From Leptotrichia wadei (lineage in GTDB: Bacteria > Fusobacteriota > Fusobacteriia > Fusobacteriales > Leptotrichiaceae): 64,000 bases of DNA. A model generated the notes under the pieces. The model searched no databases. It worked only from the letters and a program-made list of their open reading frames with translations, and was not told where the DNA came from. Of this stretch, positions 55,565 to 64,000 are shown in pieces; position 1 is the stretch's first letter; each line of letters opens with the position of its first letter. The stretch lies in the NCBI RefSeq assembly GCF_007990445.1, contig NZ_AP019841.1:1116001-1180000 (forward strand). The letters run 5' to 3'. Made by a program: the position numbers and the translations under genes.

Positions 55565-57361
55565 TTAGTCATTTAATTTTAATACTGATAAAAACGCCTC
55601 TTGTGGAATTTCTACATTTCCAATCGCCTTCATTCGCTTTTTACCTTCTTTTTGTTTTTCTAATAATTTTTTCTTACGTGTAATATCTCCACCATAACAT
55701 TTTGCAAGCACATTCTTTCTAAGTGCCTTAATTGTTTCCCTTGCGATTATTTTTGTACCCAATGCAGCCTGTAATGGTATTTCAAATTGCTGTCTTGGAA
55801 TTACATCTTTTAATTTTTCAACTATTGCACGACCTCTGTAATAGGCATTATCCTTATGTGCAATAAATGAAAAGGCATCTACTGGATTTCCACTTACCAA
55901 AATATCTACTTTTACCAAGTCTGATTCTTTGTATCCAATCATTTCATATTCAAATGAAGCATAACCTTTTGTACGTGATTTTAATTTATCATAAAAATCA
56001 ATTACAATTTCTGCAAGTGGCAAGTCATAACTGATCATAGTTCTCGTTTCATCAAGATAATTCATATTAATAAATGTTCCTCTTTTTTCCTGACAAAGTT
56101 CCATCACATTTCCAACATAATCTTTTGGAACAATAATTGTACCCTTTACATAAGGTTCCTCAATATATTTTTTCCCTTCTGGAAATTCTGCAGGGTTATC
56201 AATTACTATCATTTGTCCCTGTTCAGGTGTTACGTGATATTTAACAGACGGCGCTGTTGAAATCAAGTCAATGTTAAATTCACGACGCAATCTTTCTACA
56301 ACTATTTCCATATGCAAAAGTCCTAAAAATCCACATCTGAATCCAAATCCTAATGCAAGCGAAGTTTCTGGAGCATACGAAAGTGATGCATCATTTAGTT
56401 GTAATTTTTCCAACGCTTCTCTTAAATCTTCGTAGTCATCTGTCGAAACTGGGTAAATTCCAGCAAAAACCATACTTAGTGCAGGTCGATACCCTTCAAG
56501 TGCTGTACTTGTTGGATTTTGTACGTGTGTAATAGTATCTCCGACTTGAGTATCTTTAATTGATTTAATACCAGTAATAATATATCCAACTGAACCAGCT
56601 GTCAATTCATCCGATTCTTTCATTTTAGGTGAGAAAATTCCAACTTCTAATACATCAAATTCTTTATCAGTAGACATAATTTTGATTCTGTCACCTTTTG
56701 CAATTTTTCCCTCAATTATTCTAATATACGTTATAACTCCTCTAAAATCATCATAATGCGAGTCAAAAATTAACGCTTTTAACGGATTATCAATTTCTCC
56801 TTTAGGAGCTGGAATATATTTAATAATTGCTTCCAATAGATCTTCAATTCCAAATCCAGTTTTTCCAGAAACAAGAACTGCTTCATCTGCAGGTAATCCT
56901 ATAACATCTTCAATTTCCAATTTAACTTTATCAGGATCTGCAGATGGCAAATCAATCTTATTAATTACAGGCAATATTTCCAAATCATTTTCCAGTGCCA
57001 AATACACATTTGCCAATGTTTGCGCCTCTATCCCTTGAGCAGCATCAACTACAAGCAAGGCCCCATCACAAGCTGCAAGCGATCTCGATACTTCGTAAAT
57101 AAAGTCAACGTGCCCTGGAGTATCAATTAAGTTTAATTCATAAGTTTCTCCATTTTTAGCCTTATATTTCAACGTAACCGCCTGTGCCTTAATAGTTATC
57201 CCTTTTTCCCTTTCCAAATCCATACTGTCCAGAAGCTGATCTACCATTTCCCTTTGAGTCACAGTCCCTGTTTTTTCCAATAGCCTGTCTGCAATAGTTG
57301 ATTTTCCGTGATCAATATGTGCAATTATCGAAAAGTTTCTTTTATTTTTTTGATCCAACAT
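55565..57361 (-). CDS. lepA: elongation factor 4, LepA
   Basis: A translational GTPase of 598 aa, full length. G-domain motifs: [17 protein letters not shown] and NKIDLP; the LepA-specific C-terminal region ends with [20 protein letters not shown] and a lysine-rich tail. It acts on ribosomes during stress or initiation. GGAGGAATTAA precedes the ATG. Confidence 0.96.
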   Translation of the reverse strand: MLDQKNKRNFSIIAHIDHGKSTIADRLLEKTGTVTQREMVDQLLDSMDLEREKGITIKAQAVTLKYKAKNGETYELNLIDTPGHVDFIYEVSRSLAACDGALLVVDAAQGIEAQTLANVYLALENDLEILPVINKIDLPSADPDKVKLEIEDVIGLPADEAVLVSGKTGFGIEDLLEAIIKYIPAPKGEIDNPLKALIFDSHYDDFRGVITYIRIIEGKIAKGDRIKIMSTDKEFDVLEVGIFSPKMKESDELTAGSVGYIITGIKSIKDTQVGDTITHVQNPTSTALEGYRPALSMVFAGIYPVSTDDYEDLREALEKLQLNDASLSYAPETSLALGFGFRCGFLGLLHMEIVVERLRREFNIDLISTAPSVKYHVTPEQGQMIVIDNPAEFPEGKKYIEEPYVKGTIIVPKDYVGNVMELCQEKRGTFINMNYLDETRTMISYDLPLAEIVIDFYDKLKSRTKGYASFEYEMIGYKESDLVKVDILVSGNPVDAFSFIAHKDNAYYRGRAIVEKLKDVIPRQQFEIPLQAALGTKIIARETIKALRKNVLAKCYGGDITRKKKLLEKQKEGKKRMKAIGNVEIPQEAFLSVLKLND

Positions 57362-57511
57362 TTATATTAATTCCTCCGTTTATTATTTTTTTAGTGTATT
57401 TTTAAAATGAGCAACTACTTTATCCAAGCCCAGTTACTCAACATTATTTATATTATATAATAATTTTGTATTTTTTCATAGTCTTTATAAAAAATATTTT
57501 ACCAAAATTAT

Positions 57512-58162
57512 TTAATTTTTAAACTGAAAAAGAAAATAATTCACATTCGATAAAAACTCTCTAAAATACGATTGTGGAATTGAAATCAATGGTGTTTTTG
57601 CCGGAAGACCATAAATTTCATAATCTTTATTATCAAATCCAACTTTTCTAGCAATATTTTTAGAACGGAAAATGTGATAATCATTCGTTACAATCAATAC
57701 TTTTATTTTTCGATTTCCATTATTTTCAGAATTTTTATTCTTGCCATTTTCACTATTTCTTATTTTTTCAAGACTAAATCTAAAATTCTCAACCGTATTC
57801 TTAGATTTATCCTCCAAAATAATCCTATCTTCACTAATTCCATTTTTCAAGAGTTCTCTTTTTATGGCTACCCCTTCTGCAATACCTTCATTTTTCCCTT
57901 TTCCTCCAGTCGCAATAACCTTAACTTCTGGATTTTTCTTTAAATACTCCGTTGCCGCCTTTATCCTTTCCATAAGTGATTTAGCAGGCTTTTCTCCTTT
58001 TACTCTTGCCCCCAGTATTATTACATAATCTACTTTTTTATTTTCATTTACGGCTTTTCTATCATTTATATATTCTTTTATTATGAAATATTGTACAAAG
58101 AAAAATAAAAAAATAAATATGATGATAGAAATTTTTATTACTGTTATAATTGTATTCTTCAT
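57512..58162 (-). CDS. YdcF/SanA-type (DUF218) membrane-anchored protein
   Basis: A 216-aa protein with one N-terminal membrane segment (IIFIFLFFFVQYFII) and a DUF218 domain: DYVIILGARVKGEKPAKSLMERI, VIATGGKGKNEGIAEG, EDKSKNTVENF and VTNDYHIFRS. Family members influence cell envelope and vancomycin tolerance (SanA) but the enzymatic role is not settled. The linker around residue 150 is rich in Asn/Lys/Glu and looks inserted. AAAGGA precedes the ATG at a distance of about 20 bases, so the start is not certain. Confidence 0.85.
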   Translation of the reverse strand: MKNTIITVIKISIIIFIFLFFFVQYFIIKEYINDRKAVNENKKVDYVIILGARVKGEKPAKSLMERIKAATEYLKKNPEVKVIATGGKGKNEGIAEGVAIKRELLKNGISEDRIILEDKSKNTVENFRFSLEKIRNSENGKNKNSENNGNRKIKVLIVTNDYHIFRSKNIARKVGFDNKDYEIYGLPAKTPLISIPQSYFREFLSNVNYFLFQFKN

Positions 58163-58200
58163 AAGTTTTCGATCTTAAAAGTATCCTTTCTTAAAATAAA

Positions 58201-58224
58201 GGCTGTTCCATTTCTGAAACAACC
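58201..58224 (-). terminator. weak minus-strand terminator-like hairpin upstream of ydcF-type gene
   Basis: GGCTGTT (58201-58207) and AACAACC (58218-58224) pair with one mismatch; on the minus strand TTTATTTT follows. It may block read-through into the gene at 57512. Confidence 0.4.
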
Positions 58225-58347
58225 GCTATAAAATAATTATTCTTTCACGATAGCTGTAAAATCACTATAGTCCTGAACTTTAAAAACTCTTTTAAATATT
58301 TTATTATATTTTACAATAATTGTCAATTTTTTGTTTTTATTTTTTTA

Positions 58348-58376
58348 TTGATGTTTTATTTAAAAAATACTATAAT
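58348..58376 (+). promoter_or_regulatory. promoter of the gene at 58435, copy of an antitoxin promoter
   Basis: TTGATG (58348-58353) and TATAAT (58371-58376) are 17 bp apart. The whole stretch 58319-58390 resembles the promoter region at 59464-59535 (shared ATTGTCAATTT and TATAATAAATT at nearly the same spacing), but the TGTACA operator sites of the latter are lost here. Confidence 0.6.
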
Positions 58377-58434
58377 AAATTATATAAAAACTATTGAAAT
58401 ATTTAAGAAAGTAAAAAAAAGGGAAAAGATAAAA

Positions 58435-58998
58435 ATGAGAATCAAAAAAATAAAAGATAATTTTTATGAAGAATTAGGAATGAATAAATATGATTTTTTT
58501 AATAATTTAGTAAATGAAATAGGAAATTTTCCATATGTAGTTTCAAATATATACGAAGATAATTCAACAAAAACTACAATCGTTGAAGATCAGGGTATGT
58601 ATATTAATAATGGCTGGAATGAAACCGATGAAACAGCATTATATATTTCTGAGTGTAATTCTGATAGTGAAATTAGAGTTTATTATGGTTATGAAGAACT
58701 TTTTTCTTATTTTTTAATTTACTATTTTGAAAATATCGCTGATTATGCTAATTTAATAAATTTTGTTGAACAAGAATTGCATAATTATATAAAATATATG
58801 GAAAAATTTAAAAATTTTAGAATAAATGTTGATTTAGAAAATTTATTTAAAAGAGATAAATTAAGAAATTTCTTATTAAAATATAACGAGAAAGAAAATA
58901 AATATAATTTGGAGTTTATTAATTGTTATATAAAATATATAAATTATTGGGATATTAATATAAAAAGAAATTTTTTCTTGTCTTCTTGGAAAAGATAG
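58435..58998 (+). CDS. hypothetical protein, possibly a truncated fragment
   Basis: A 187-aa acidic, Tyr/Asn-rich cytoplasmic protein with no recognised family. I chose the ATG at 58435 because an earlier in-frame start would lie in the promoter. The end (SSWKR) is followed by further coding-like sequence in another frame, so the original gene was longer. Composition and size are immunity-protein-like. Confidence 0.45.
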   Translation: MRIKKIKDNFYEELGMNKYDFFNNLVNEIGNFPYVVSNIYEDNSTKTTIVEDQGMYINNGWNETDETALYISECNSDSEIRVYYGYEELFSYFLIYYFENIADYANLINFVEQELHNYIKYMEKFKNFRINVDLENLFKRDKLRNFLLKYNEKENKYNLEFINCYIKYINYWDINIKRNFFLSSWKR

Positions 58999-59394
58999 AT
59001 TAAAAGAATTTATGCTTAACAAAAGAGAATTTTTAGAATAAATGGAGTTGATTATTTTCAAATTGAAGAAAAAGAAAAATATTCTGAAATATATAGAATA
59101 GAAATAGAAAATGATATTAAAATAGAATATTATTCAAAAGATTTAGAATATGAAAGTTTTGGAAATGTTGGCTTTTTATACAAAGAGAAAAATTTTGATA
59201 TTGAAAATAAAAGTTTAAAAGGTAAGGAATTAAATTTTGAACGATACAGAGATAATAGAGATGAAATGAATGTAGAAAGAATTTCAAAAGAAGATTTTTT
59301 AAAAGAACTTGAAATTATTATTGTTGCCTATAAAGATATTTATAATGATATTGAAATAGAAGAAATATTTGGAAGGTTTAAAGAAAATTTTTAA
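58982..59394 (+). pseudogene. decayed 3' coding remnant downstream of the gene at 58435
   Basis: Coding-like sequence continues without a start. One frame from 58982 reads LLGKDRLKEFMLNKREFLE to a stop at 59033-59038; a second frame, open from 59020 to the stop at 59392-59394, reads NGVDYFQIEEKEKYSEIYRI and onward to IEEIFGRFKENF (about 120 residues, no early Met). A single indel near 59036 would join them. The KDRLKEFML start resembles RDKLRNFLL in the upstream gene (near residue 145), suggesting a tandem paralogue that lost its 5' part. Confidence 0.5.
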
Positions 59395-59491
59395 ATAAAA
59401 ATACATTATCTTACAAAAAAGGATAGATGGCATTCTCAGATGAAAAATGTAGATTTTATTATTATTGTCAATTTCTTATTTTATTTTTTAA

Positions 59492-59529
59492 TTGACATTT
59501 TGTACAAAAAAATTATAATAAATTGTACA
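59492..59529 (+). promoter_or_regulatory. antitoxin promoter with two TGTACA operators
   Basis: TTGACA (59492-59497) and TATAAT (59514-59519) are 16 bp apart. The palindrome TTGTACAA occurs twice (TGTACA at 59501-59506 and 59524-59529), overlapping the spacer and the start region. TGTACA is the known core of YefM-YoeB operators. Confidence 0.75.
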
Positions 59530-59552
59530 AAAACTATAAAGGAGCGATAAAT

Positions 59553-59654
59553 ATGTTAGCTGTAAGTTTTTCAACATTGAGAAATAATTTAAAAAGTTAT
59601 TGTGATAAAGCAGTGAAAGAAAATTCTGTAGCAAAATATATGTCTATTCCATAG
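59553..59654 (+). pseudogene. truncated YefM/Phd-family antitoxin
   Basis: A 33-codon frame (MLAVSFSTLRNNLKSYCDKA...) matches the N-terminal DNA-binding part of YefM antitoxins, which are normally about 80-90 aa. AAAGGAG precedes the ATG. The frame stops where the central part should begin, and no C-terminal toxin-binding part or YoeB toxin follows. The DNA-binding half is incomplete, so repression is doubtful. Confidence 0.65.
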
Positions 59655-59743
59655 CGATAATTAAAAATTATTTTTTTACTAACCTTTTTTCTCTACCTTA
59701 CCTGATGAAATTTTATAAATTTACTCAAATTTCCGGATTTTTC

Positions 59744-59883
59744 TTACTTAATTTCTATAAACCTAAACAATTTTTCTATTTTTTCTAATTTCATCATTCT
59801 TTATCCTTTCCTTAAAACCTGGCAACTTAATTCTCTATTTTATTATGCCTTTAGAATTATACCTTAAAAAAAAGAATTTTCAA
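59744..59883 (-). other. minus-strand promoter with a 17-codon ORF (gene remnant or leader peptide)
   Basis: On the minus strand TTGAAA (59878-59883) and TATAAT (59856-59861) are 16 bp apart. The transcript has AAGGAAAGGA and the frame MMKLEKIEKLFRFIEIK (59747-59797, stop at 59744). Reading past this stop gives 16 further sense codons, so a longer gene was probably lost. Confidence 0.45.
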
Positions 59884-60094
59884 ATTTTTATAATAAATTG
59901 TAACAACTTGGACAGTTTTTGTCCATTTATACAAAGTTTATAGATTTGATAATTTTTTTTTATGCAAAATATGCAAAATAAAATTATTTTAGATAAATTA
60001 ATAAAAAAATCACAGCTAACTAAATAATTGTATAACTGTTATTTTATATATATTATAATTACTTTAAAATTTTTCTAAATTTTTAAGTTATAAT

Positions 60095-61993
60095 TTACTG
60101 ATTTTCAAATCCACCTGTATAAAGTTGATAATAAGTTCCCTTTTGAGCAATCAGTTCATCGTGATTTCCACGTTCAATAATTTTTCCTTGATCAAGTACC
60201 ATTATCACATCAGAATTTTTAATAGTTGAAAGTCTGTGGGCGATTACAAATACTGTTCTTCCTACCATTAACTTATCCATTCCTTCCTGCACAATTTTTT
60301 CTGTTCTTGTATCAATGCTTGAAGTTGCTTCATCTAGAATTAAAACTGGTGGATCGGCGATTGCCGCTCTTGCTATTGATAATAATTGCCGCTGCCCTTG
60401 TGAAAGGCTGGAACCGTCACCACTTAAATAGGTGTTGTAGCCTTGTGGCAAGTGTTTTATAAAATGATCGGCATTGGCAAGTTTTGCGGCTGCACGTACT
60501 TCTTCATCTGTTGCATCAAGTTTTCCATATCTGATGTTGTCGGCAACTGTTCCAGAAAATAAGTGTGTGTCCTGCAATACAATTCCAAGCGATTCTCTTA
60601 AATCATGTTTTTTTATTTTTTCAATATTAATACCATCATATCGGATTTTTCCAGAGTTAATATCGTAAAATCTGTTAATTAAGTTTGTAATTGTAGTTTT
60701 TCCAGCTCCTGTTGCACCAACAAATGCGATTTTTTCTCCTGGCTTTGCATAAAGATTGATATTGTGAAGGATTGTTTTTTCATCATTGTAGCCAAATGTT
60801 ACATCTTCAAAAACAACATCTCCCATTAGTCTTTCATAAGAAATCGTTCCGTCAGAATGTGGATATTTCCAGGCCCATGCACCTGTGTGCTTTTCTGTTT
60901 CTGTAATTTTTCCATTTTCATCAATATTTGCATTTACAAGAGTTACATAGCCGTTATCTTGCTCAGGTGTCTGATCTAACAGGTTAAATACTCTTTGAGC
61001 TCCAGCCGATGCCAATATTACTGATGTTAATTGCTGTGCAATTTGTGAAACAGGCTGATTTATTACTTTTATGAACTGTAAGAATGATACAAGTCCACCG
61101 ATTGTAAATCCTGCAATATTATTAAACACTATTATTGAACCAAGAACCGCTGTAAGTACAAAGTTTATATTTCCAAGGTTTCCGACAGCAGGGCCTAGAA
61201 TGTTTGCAAATTTCATTGCATTGTTTGCCCTGTTAAATAATGCCGTATTCAGCTTGTTAAAACGTTCATCAGCTTTTTTCTCATACGAAAATACTTTTAC
61301 AACTTTCAGGCCTTCTATTATTTCCTCTACATATCCATTTACAATACCGATATTTCTTTGCTGTGCAGTATAGTTCTTTGAACTTTTTGCAGAAATAGTC
61401 TTTGTTGTGACAATCATAATTATAATCATTACTACTACAAAGAATGTCAATGGAACATTTAGGATGAACATTGAAATAAGTACGCTTATAATTGTAATGA
61501 TTGAAGAAATTACTTGCGATAAACTTTCTACCATCATATTTCTCAATGCATCAATGTCACTTGAATAGACGCTCATTATATCTCCATGTGCATTCGTGTC
61601 AAAATATTTTATAGGAAGAGATTCCATATGTATAAATACATCATCTCTTAATTTTTTTAATGTCCCTTGTGCAATGTAAATCATAAAAACTTCATAAATA
61701 TATGTACATGCAACTGCTCCGGCATAAACAGTTATCATCTTAAAAATTATTGAAATTAGGCTTTTTAAAAACTCTGGATTATTTTTTCCAATGTTTGGAA
61801 TAATAACTCCATCTATTAATTCCTTTGAATACATCGTTCCGACAACCATTCCAAATGAACTAAGGCAAATAAATGCAATGACAAATAATGTACGAATCTT
61901 GTAATGCTTAAACATATACCCCAGTAGTCTTATTAACCCTTTTATCTGATTTTTAGATTCAGATTTTTGGGATTTTTTGTTATCTTTAGCCAT
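60095..61993 (-). CDS. ABC exporter half-transporter with full catalytic site (subunit B)
   Basis: A 632-aa ABC half-exporter: six membrane segments (about residues 35-330), then a nucleotide-binding domain with Walker A GATGAGKTT, signature LSQGQRQLLSIARAA and Walker B LILDEATSSID containing the catalytic Glu. An insertion of about 35 residues between the domains (DENGKITETEKHTGAWAWKY) is characteristic of this subgroup. It starts on the stop of its partner (ATGA), so the two form a heterodimer, probably for drug or lipid export. Confidence 0.88.
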   Translation of the reverse strand: MAKDNKKSQKSESKNQIKGLIRLLGYMFKHYKIRTLFVIAFICLSSFGMVVGTMYSKELIDGVIIPNIGKNNPEFLKSLISIIFKMITVYAGAVACTYIYEVFMIYIAQGTLKKLRDDVFIHMESLPIKYFDTNAHGDIMSVYSSDIDALRNMMVESLSQVISSIITIISVLISMFILNVPLTFFVVVMIIIMIVTTKTISAKSSKNYTAQQRNIGIVNGYVEEIIEGLKVVKVFSYEKKADERFNKLNTALFNRANNAMKFANILGPAVGNLGNINFVLTAVLGSIIVFNNIAGFTIGGLVSFLQFIKVINQPVSQIAQQLTSVILASAGAQRVFNLLDQTPEQDNGYVTLVNANIDENGKITETEKHTGAWAWKYPHSDGTISYERLMGDVVFEDVTFGYNDEKTILHNINLYAKPGEKIAFVGATGAGKTTITNLINRFYDINSGKIRYDGINIEKIKKHDLRESLGIVLQDTHLFSGTVADNIRYGKLDATDEEVRAAAKLANADHFIKHLPQGYNTYLSGDGSSLSQGQRQLLSIARAAIADPPVLILDEATSSIDTRTEKIVQEGMDKLMVGRTVFVIAHRLSTIKNSDVIMVLDQGKIIERGNHDELIAQKGTYYQLYTGGFENQ

Positions 61994-63732
61994 TACTCAT
62001 CACTCCCTTCTGTCTGAGATTCGTAAACTTCACGATATACGTTGCTCATTTTAATTAGTTCATCGTGTGTTCCTGCAGCTGTAATAACTCCATCCTCCAA
62101 AACTAATATTTTATCAGAATCCTTTATTGATGAGATTCTTTGACCAATAATAATTTTTGTAATATGTGGCAATTCATTTTTAAAGGCTTCTCTTATTAGT
62201 TTATCTGTTTTTGTGTCAACTGCACTGGTTGAATCATCTAAAATTAATATTTTTGGAGATTTTAGCAAAGCTCTTGCAATACATAGCCTTTGTCTTTGCC
62301 CTCCAGACACATTTGCTCCGCCACGTTCAATACGAGTATCGTACTTTTTAGGAAATTTTTGGATAAATTCATCAGCCTGTGCCAATTTACAGGCATGTTC
62401 CATTTCCTCATCAGTCGCATTCTCATTTCCCCAACGTAAATTGTCCTTTATACTTCCTGAAAACAGCACATTTTTTTGAAGAACCATCGCCACATTGTCA
62501 CGAAGCGTCTTTATATCGTAATCTTTAACATTAACTCCTCCAACTAAAAGTTCTCCATCTAAAACATCATACAGTCTTGGAATTAACTGAACAAGAGCCG
62601 ATTTTGCACTTCCAGTTCCACCGATAATCCCAATAGTTTCTCCAGATTTTATTTCCAGATTTATTTTTGTCAAATTTAGCACTTCAGGATTATTGCTGTA
62701 ACTAAAGTCAACATTTTTAAATAAAATCGAACCATCTTTTACTTCAGTTATTCCATTTTCAGGGTTTTTAATGCTAGGCTCTTCATTTAAAACCATTGCG
62801 ATTCTATCTCCTGATGCTCTTGAAAATACAATGTTTACAAGCATCATTGCGAGCATAAGAAGACTCATAAGAATATTTGTTGTATAGGCAAATAAACTTG
62901 TCAATTCTCCAGTTGTCAATTCACGCACGACAATCATCTTTGCACCAAACCAGGAAAGCAGCAAAATACATGAAAATACAGTCAGCTGCATTACTGGAGA
63001 TACAAAAATTATAATGTTTTCTCCCTTTAATAGCATATTCTTCAAATTTTCCGTTGCCTTTTTAAATTTTCCTGTTTCATATTTTTCACGGATATATGCT
63101 TTTACAACACGGATTCCGTTAATGTTTTCCTGCAAACTGGCATTAATGTCGTCATATTTTCTAATTGCTGCAGTAAATATTGGATGAACTTTAAAAATGA
63201 TAAAAGCTAGAAAAGTTCCTAAAAATAAAACTGCAACAACAAATATCATTGACAGTCCTGGATTTATCATAAAGGACATAAATATTGCAACACACATCAT
63301 AAGCGGAGCCCTTACAAATCCTCTTATTAATAGTTGAAATGAATTTTGGATATTATTAACATCTGTTGTAAATCTTGTAATAAGTCCAGCTGTAGAAAAT
63401 CTATCAATATTTGTAAACGAAAATGACTGTATTTTAGAAAACAAATCCTTTCTCAAATTTTTAGCAAATCCAGCCGAAGCATAAGAAGCATATTTACTGG
63501 CTTGTATTCCCGATAACAGCGACAACATCGCCACTCCCAGCGTTATAAGGCCCATAACGATAATAAAATTCATATCACCTTTTCCGTTATTTCCGTTAAG
63601 CCCATTGTCTATAATCATTGCCATAAGCGTCGGAATAAGCATTTCAAAAATAACTTCTATTCCAATGAATATAGGCGAAATCAATGCACTTTTTTTATAT
63701 TCCCTAAGACTGGAAAATAATTTTTTTAACAT
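61993..63732 (-). CDS. ABC exporter half-transporter with degenerate site (subunit A)
   Basis: A 579-aa half-exporter, first gene of the pair. Walker A reads GGTGSAKSA (Ala where Gly is usual) and Walker B ILDDSTSAVD has Asp in place of the catalytic Glu, while the signature VSGGQRQRLCIARAL is canonical. This is the degenerate-plus-canonical site pattern of heterodimeric exporters such as TM287/288 and BmrCD. AAAGGTGT-type site upstream. Confidence 0.88.
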   Translation of the reverse strand: MLKKLFSSLREYKKSALISPIFIGIEVIFEMLIPTLMAMIIDNGLNGNNGKGDMNFIIVMGLITLGVAMLSLLSGIQASKYASYASAGFAKNLRKDLFSKIQSFSFTNIDRFSTAGLITRFTTDVNNIQNSFQLLIRGFVRAPLMMCVAIFMSFMINPGLSMIFVVAVLFLGTFLAFIIFKVHPIFTAAIRKYDDINASLQENINGIRVVKAYIREKYETGKFKKATENLKNMLLKGENIIIFVSPVMQLTVFSCILLLSWFGAKMIVVRELTTGELTSLFAYTTNILMSLLMLAMMLVNIVFSRASGDRIAMVLNEEPSIKNPENGITEVKDGSILFKNVDFSYSNNPEVLNLTKINLEIKSGETIGIIGGTGSAKSALVQLIPRLYDVLDGELLVGGVNVKDYDIKTLRDNVAMVLQKNVLFSGSIKDNLRWGNENATDEEMEHACKLAQADEFIQKFPKKYDTRIERGGANVSGGQRQRLCIARALLKSPKILILDDSTSAVDTKTDKLIREAFKNELPHITKIIIGQRISSIKDSDKILVLEDGVITAAGTHDELIKMSNVYREVYESQTEGSDE

Positions 63733-63881
63733 TTAAATAAACACCTTTCCTTTCTTTTGATTTTTTTTATTAGAATAAATTAACTTATACTATTTCCATT
63801 TATTAACCAGCGAACTGGATATAAATTTCTTTTTTTATATTATATTACTCTCAATTTTAGTAGAATAATCAATATAAATTT

Positions 63882-63926
63882 AAAAGCACGAAACTTATTT
63901 TTTAATTAATAAATCTCAGTGCTTTT
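63882..63926. terminator. terminator-like hairpin upstream of the ABC exporter genes
   Basis: AAAAGCAC (63882-63889) pairs with GTGCTTTT (63919-63926), with a TTATT/AATAA inner pairing and T-rich ends on both strands. It probably ends a gene beyond the window on the minus strand. The rest of 63733-64000 holds the exporter promoter region and no gene. Confidence 0.55.
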
Positions 63927-64000
63927 TTATTTAGTTATTTAAAAATTTTAATATTTATGATTCAAACTTAAATATCCAAATGTTCCATAAAATATCTTAT

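Larger units (their letters stand above)
59395..60094. other. 700-bp decayed region with toxin-antitoxin remnant
   Basis: Apart from the truncated antitoxin unit (59492-59654) and the short minus-strand unit (59744-59883), the region is AT-rich with no gene. No toxin ORF follows the antitoxin fragment. Confidence 0.6.

Noticed and set aside
57408-57440. Hairpin TGAG-c-AACT / AGTT-a-CTCA upstream of lepA
   Set aside because: The stem is short with a mismatch and a long loop, and nothing links it to regulation.
61993-63732. Ala in Walker A of ABC subunit A as an inactivating mutation
   Set aside because: GGTGSAKS is, as I recall, the usual form in this exporter subfamily, and the partner subunit has a full site, so it is a normal heterodimer.

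Overview
The window is about 64 kb of very AT-rich DNA (A/T-run intergenic spaces, AAA/GAA/TTT-dominated codons, AAGGAG-type ribosome binding sites). Gene content fits the Fusobacteria, most likely Leptotrichia or a close relative: a complete tagatose-6-phosphate lac operon, short-form HisG with HisZ, bactofilin, many small secreted proteins of unknown function, and a type III-A CRISPR locus. This is inferred from gene content; no 16S gene or other direct marker is present.

Layout. 1-3.6 kb: 3' end of a type III-A CRISPR (csm) operon with csm4 (cut by the window edge), csm5 and two different Cas6-family genes. 3.8-13.1 kb: lacR, then lacABCD-lacF-lacE-lacG (lactose PTS import, phospho-beta-galactosidase, tagatose-6-P pathway), then a LacI-family regulator. 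13.2-16.1 kb (minus): zur-znuA-znuC-znuB zinc uptake operon with a candidate Zur box. 16.3-20.3 kb: a quinone-oxidoreductase-like gene divergent from a marR gene with three phased operators, followed by a two-gene betaine/ergothioneine-type ABC importer. 20.3-24.5 kb: loosely packed region with a secreted repeat protein, a DUF1232 protein, a YlmH-type S4 protein, a Nudix hydrolase, a MITE-like element and other repeats. 24.7-41.8 kb: all histidine biosynthesis genes (hisZ, G, D, C, B, H, A, F, IE, K), broken up by secreted proteins, alkD, a PLD-nuclease/AAA ATPase protein and an AAA/PD-(D/E)XK protein. 41.9-48.8 kb: housekeeping block (nnr, bactofilin, ribF, scpA, murJ). 48.8-55.5 kb: an island with a tyrosine integrase, a tandem pair of paralogous small proteins, and an operon of a DEDDh exonuclease plus a PLD-helicase-DUF3427 protein. 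55.5-64 kb: lepA, a YdcF-type gene, a decayed region with a truncated YefM antitoxin that still has its operator, and a heterodimeric ABC exporter.

How the genes work together. The lac genes convert imported lactose-6-P to glucose plus galactose-6-P, and the latter by way of tagatose phosphates to triose phosphates. The his genes cover every step from PRPP to histidine. The strongest candidates for less-described biology are the single-protein PLD-AAA ATPase at 32.7-35.1 kb inserted in the his genes, the exonuclease/PLD-helicase pair beside the integrase island, the paired Cas6 proteins in one type III-A locus, and a short promoter-plus-terminator unit (candidate small RNA) upstream of hisH.
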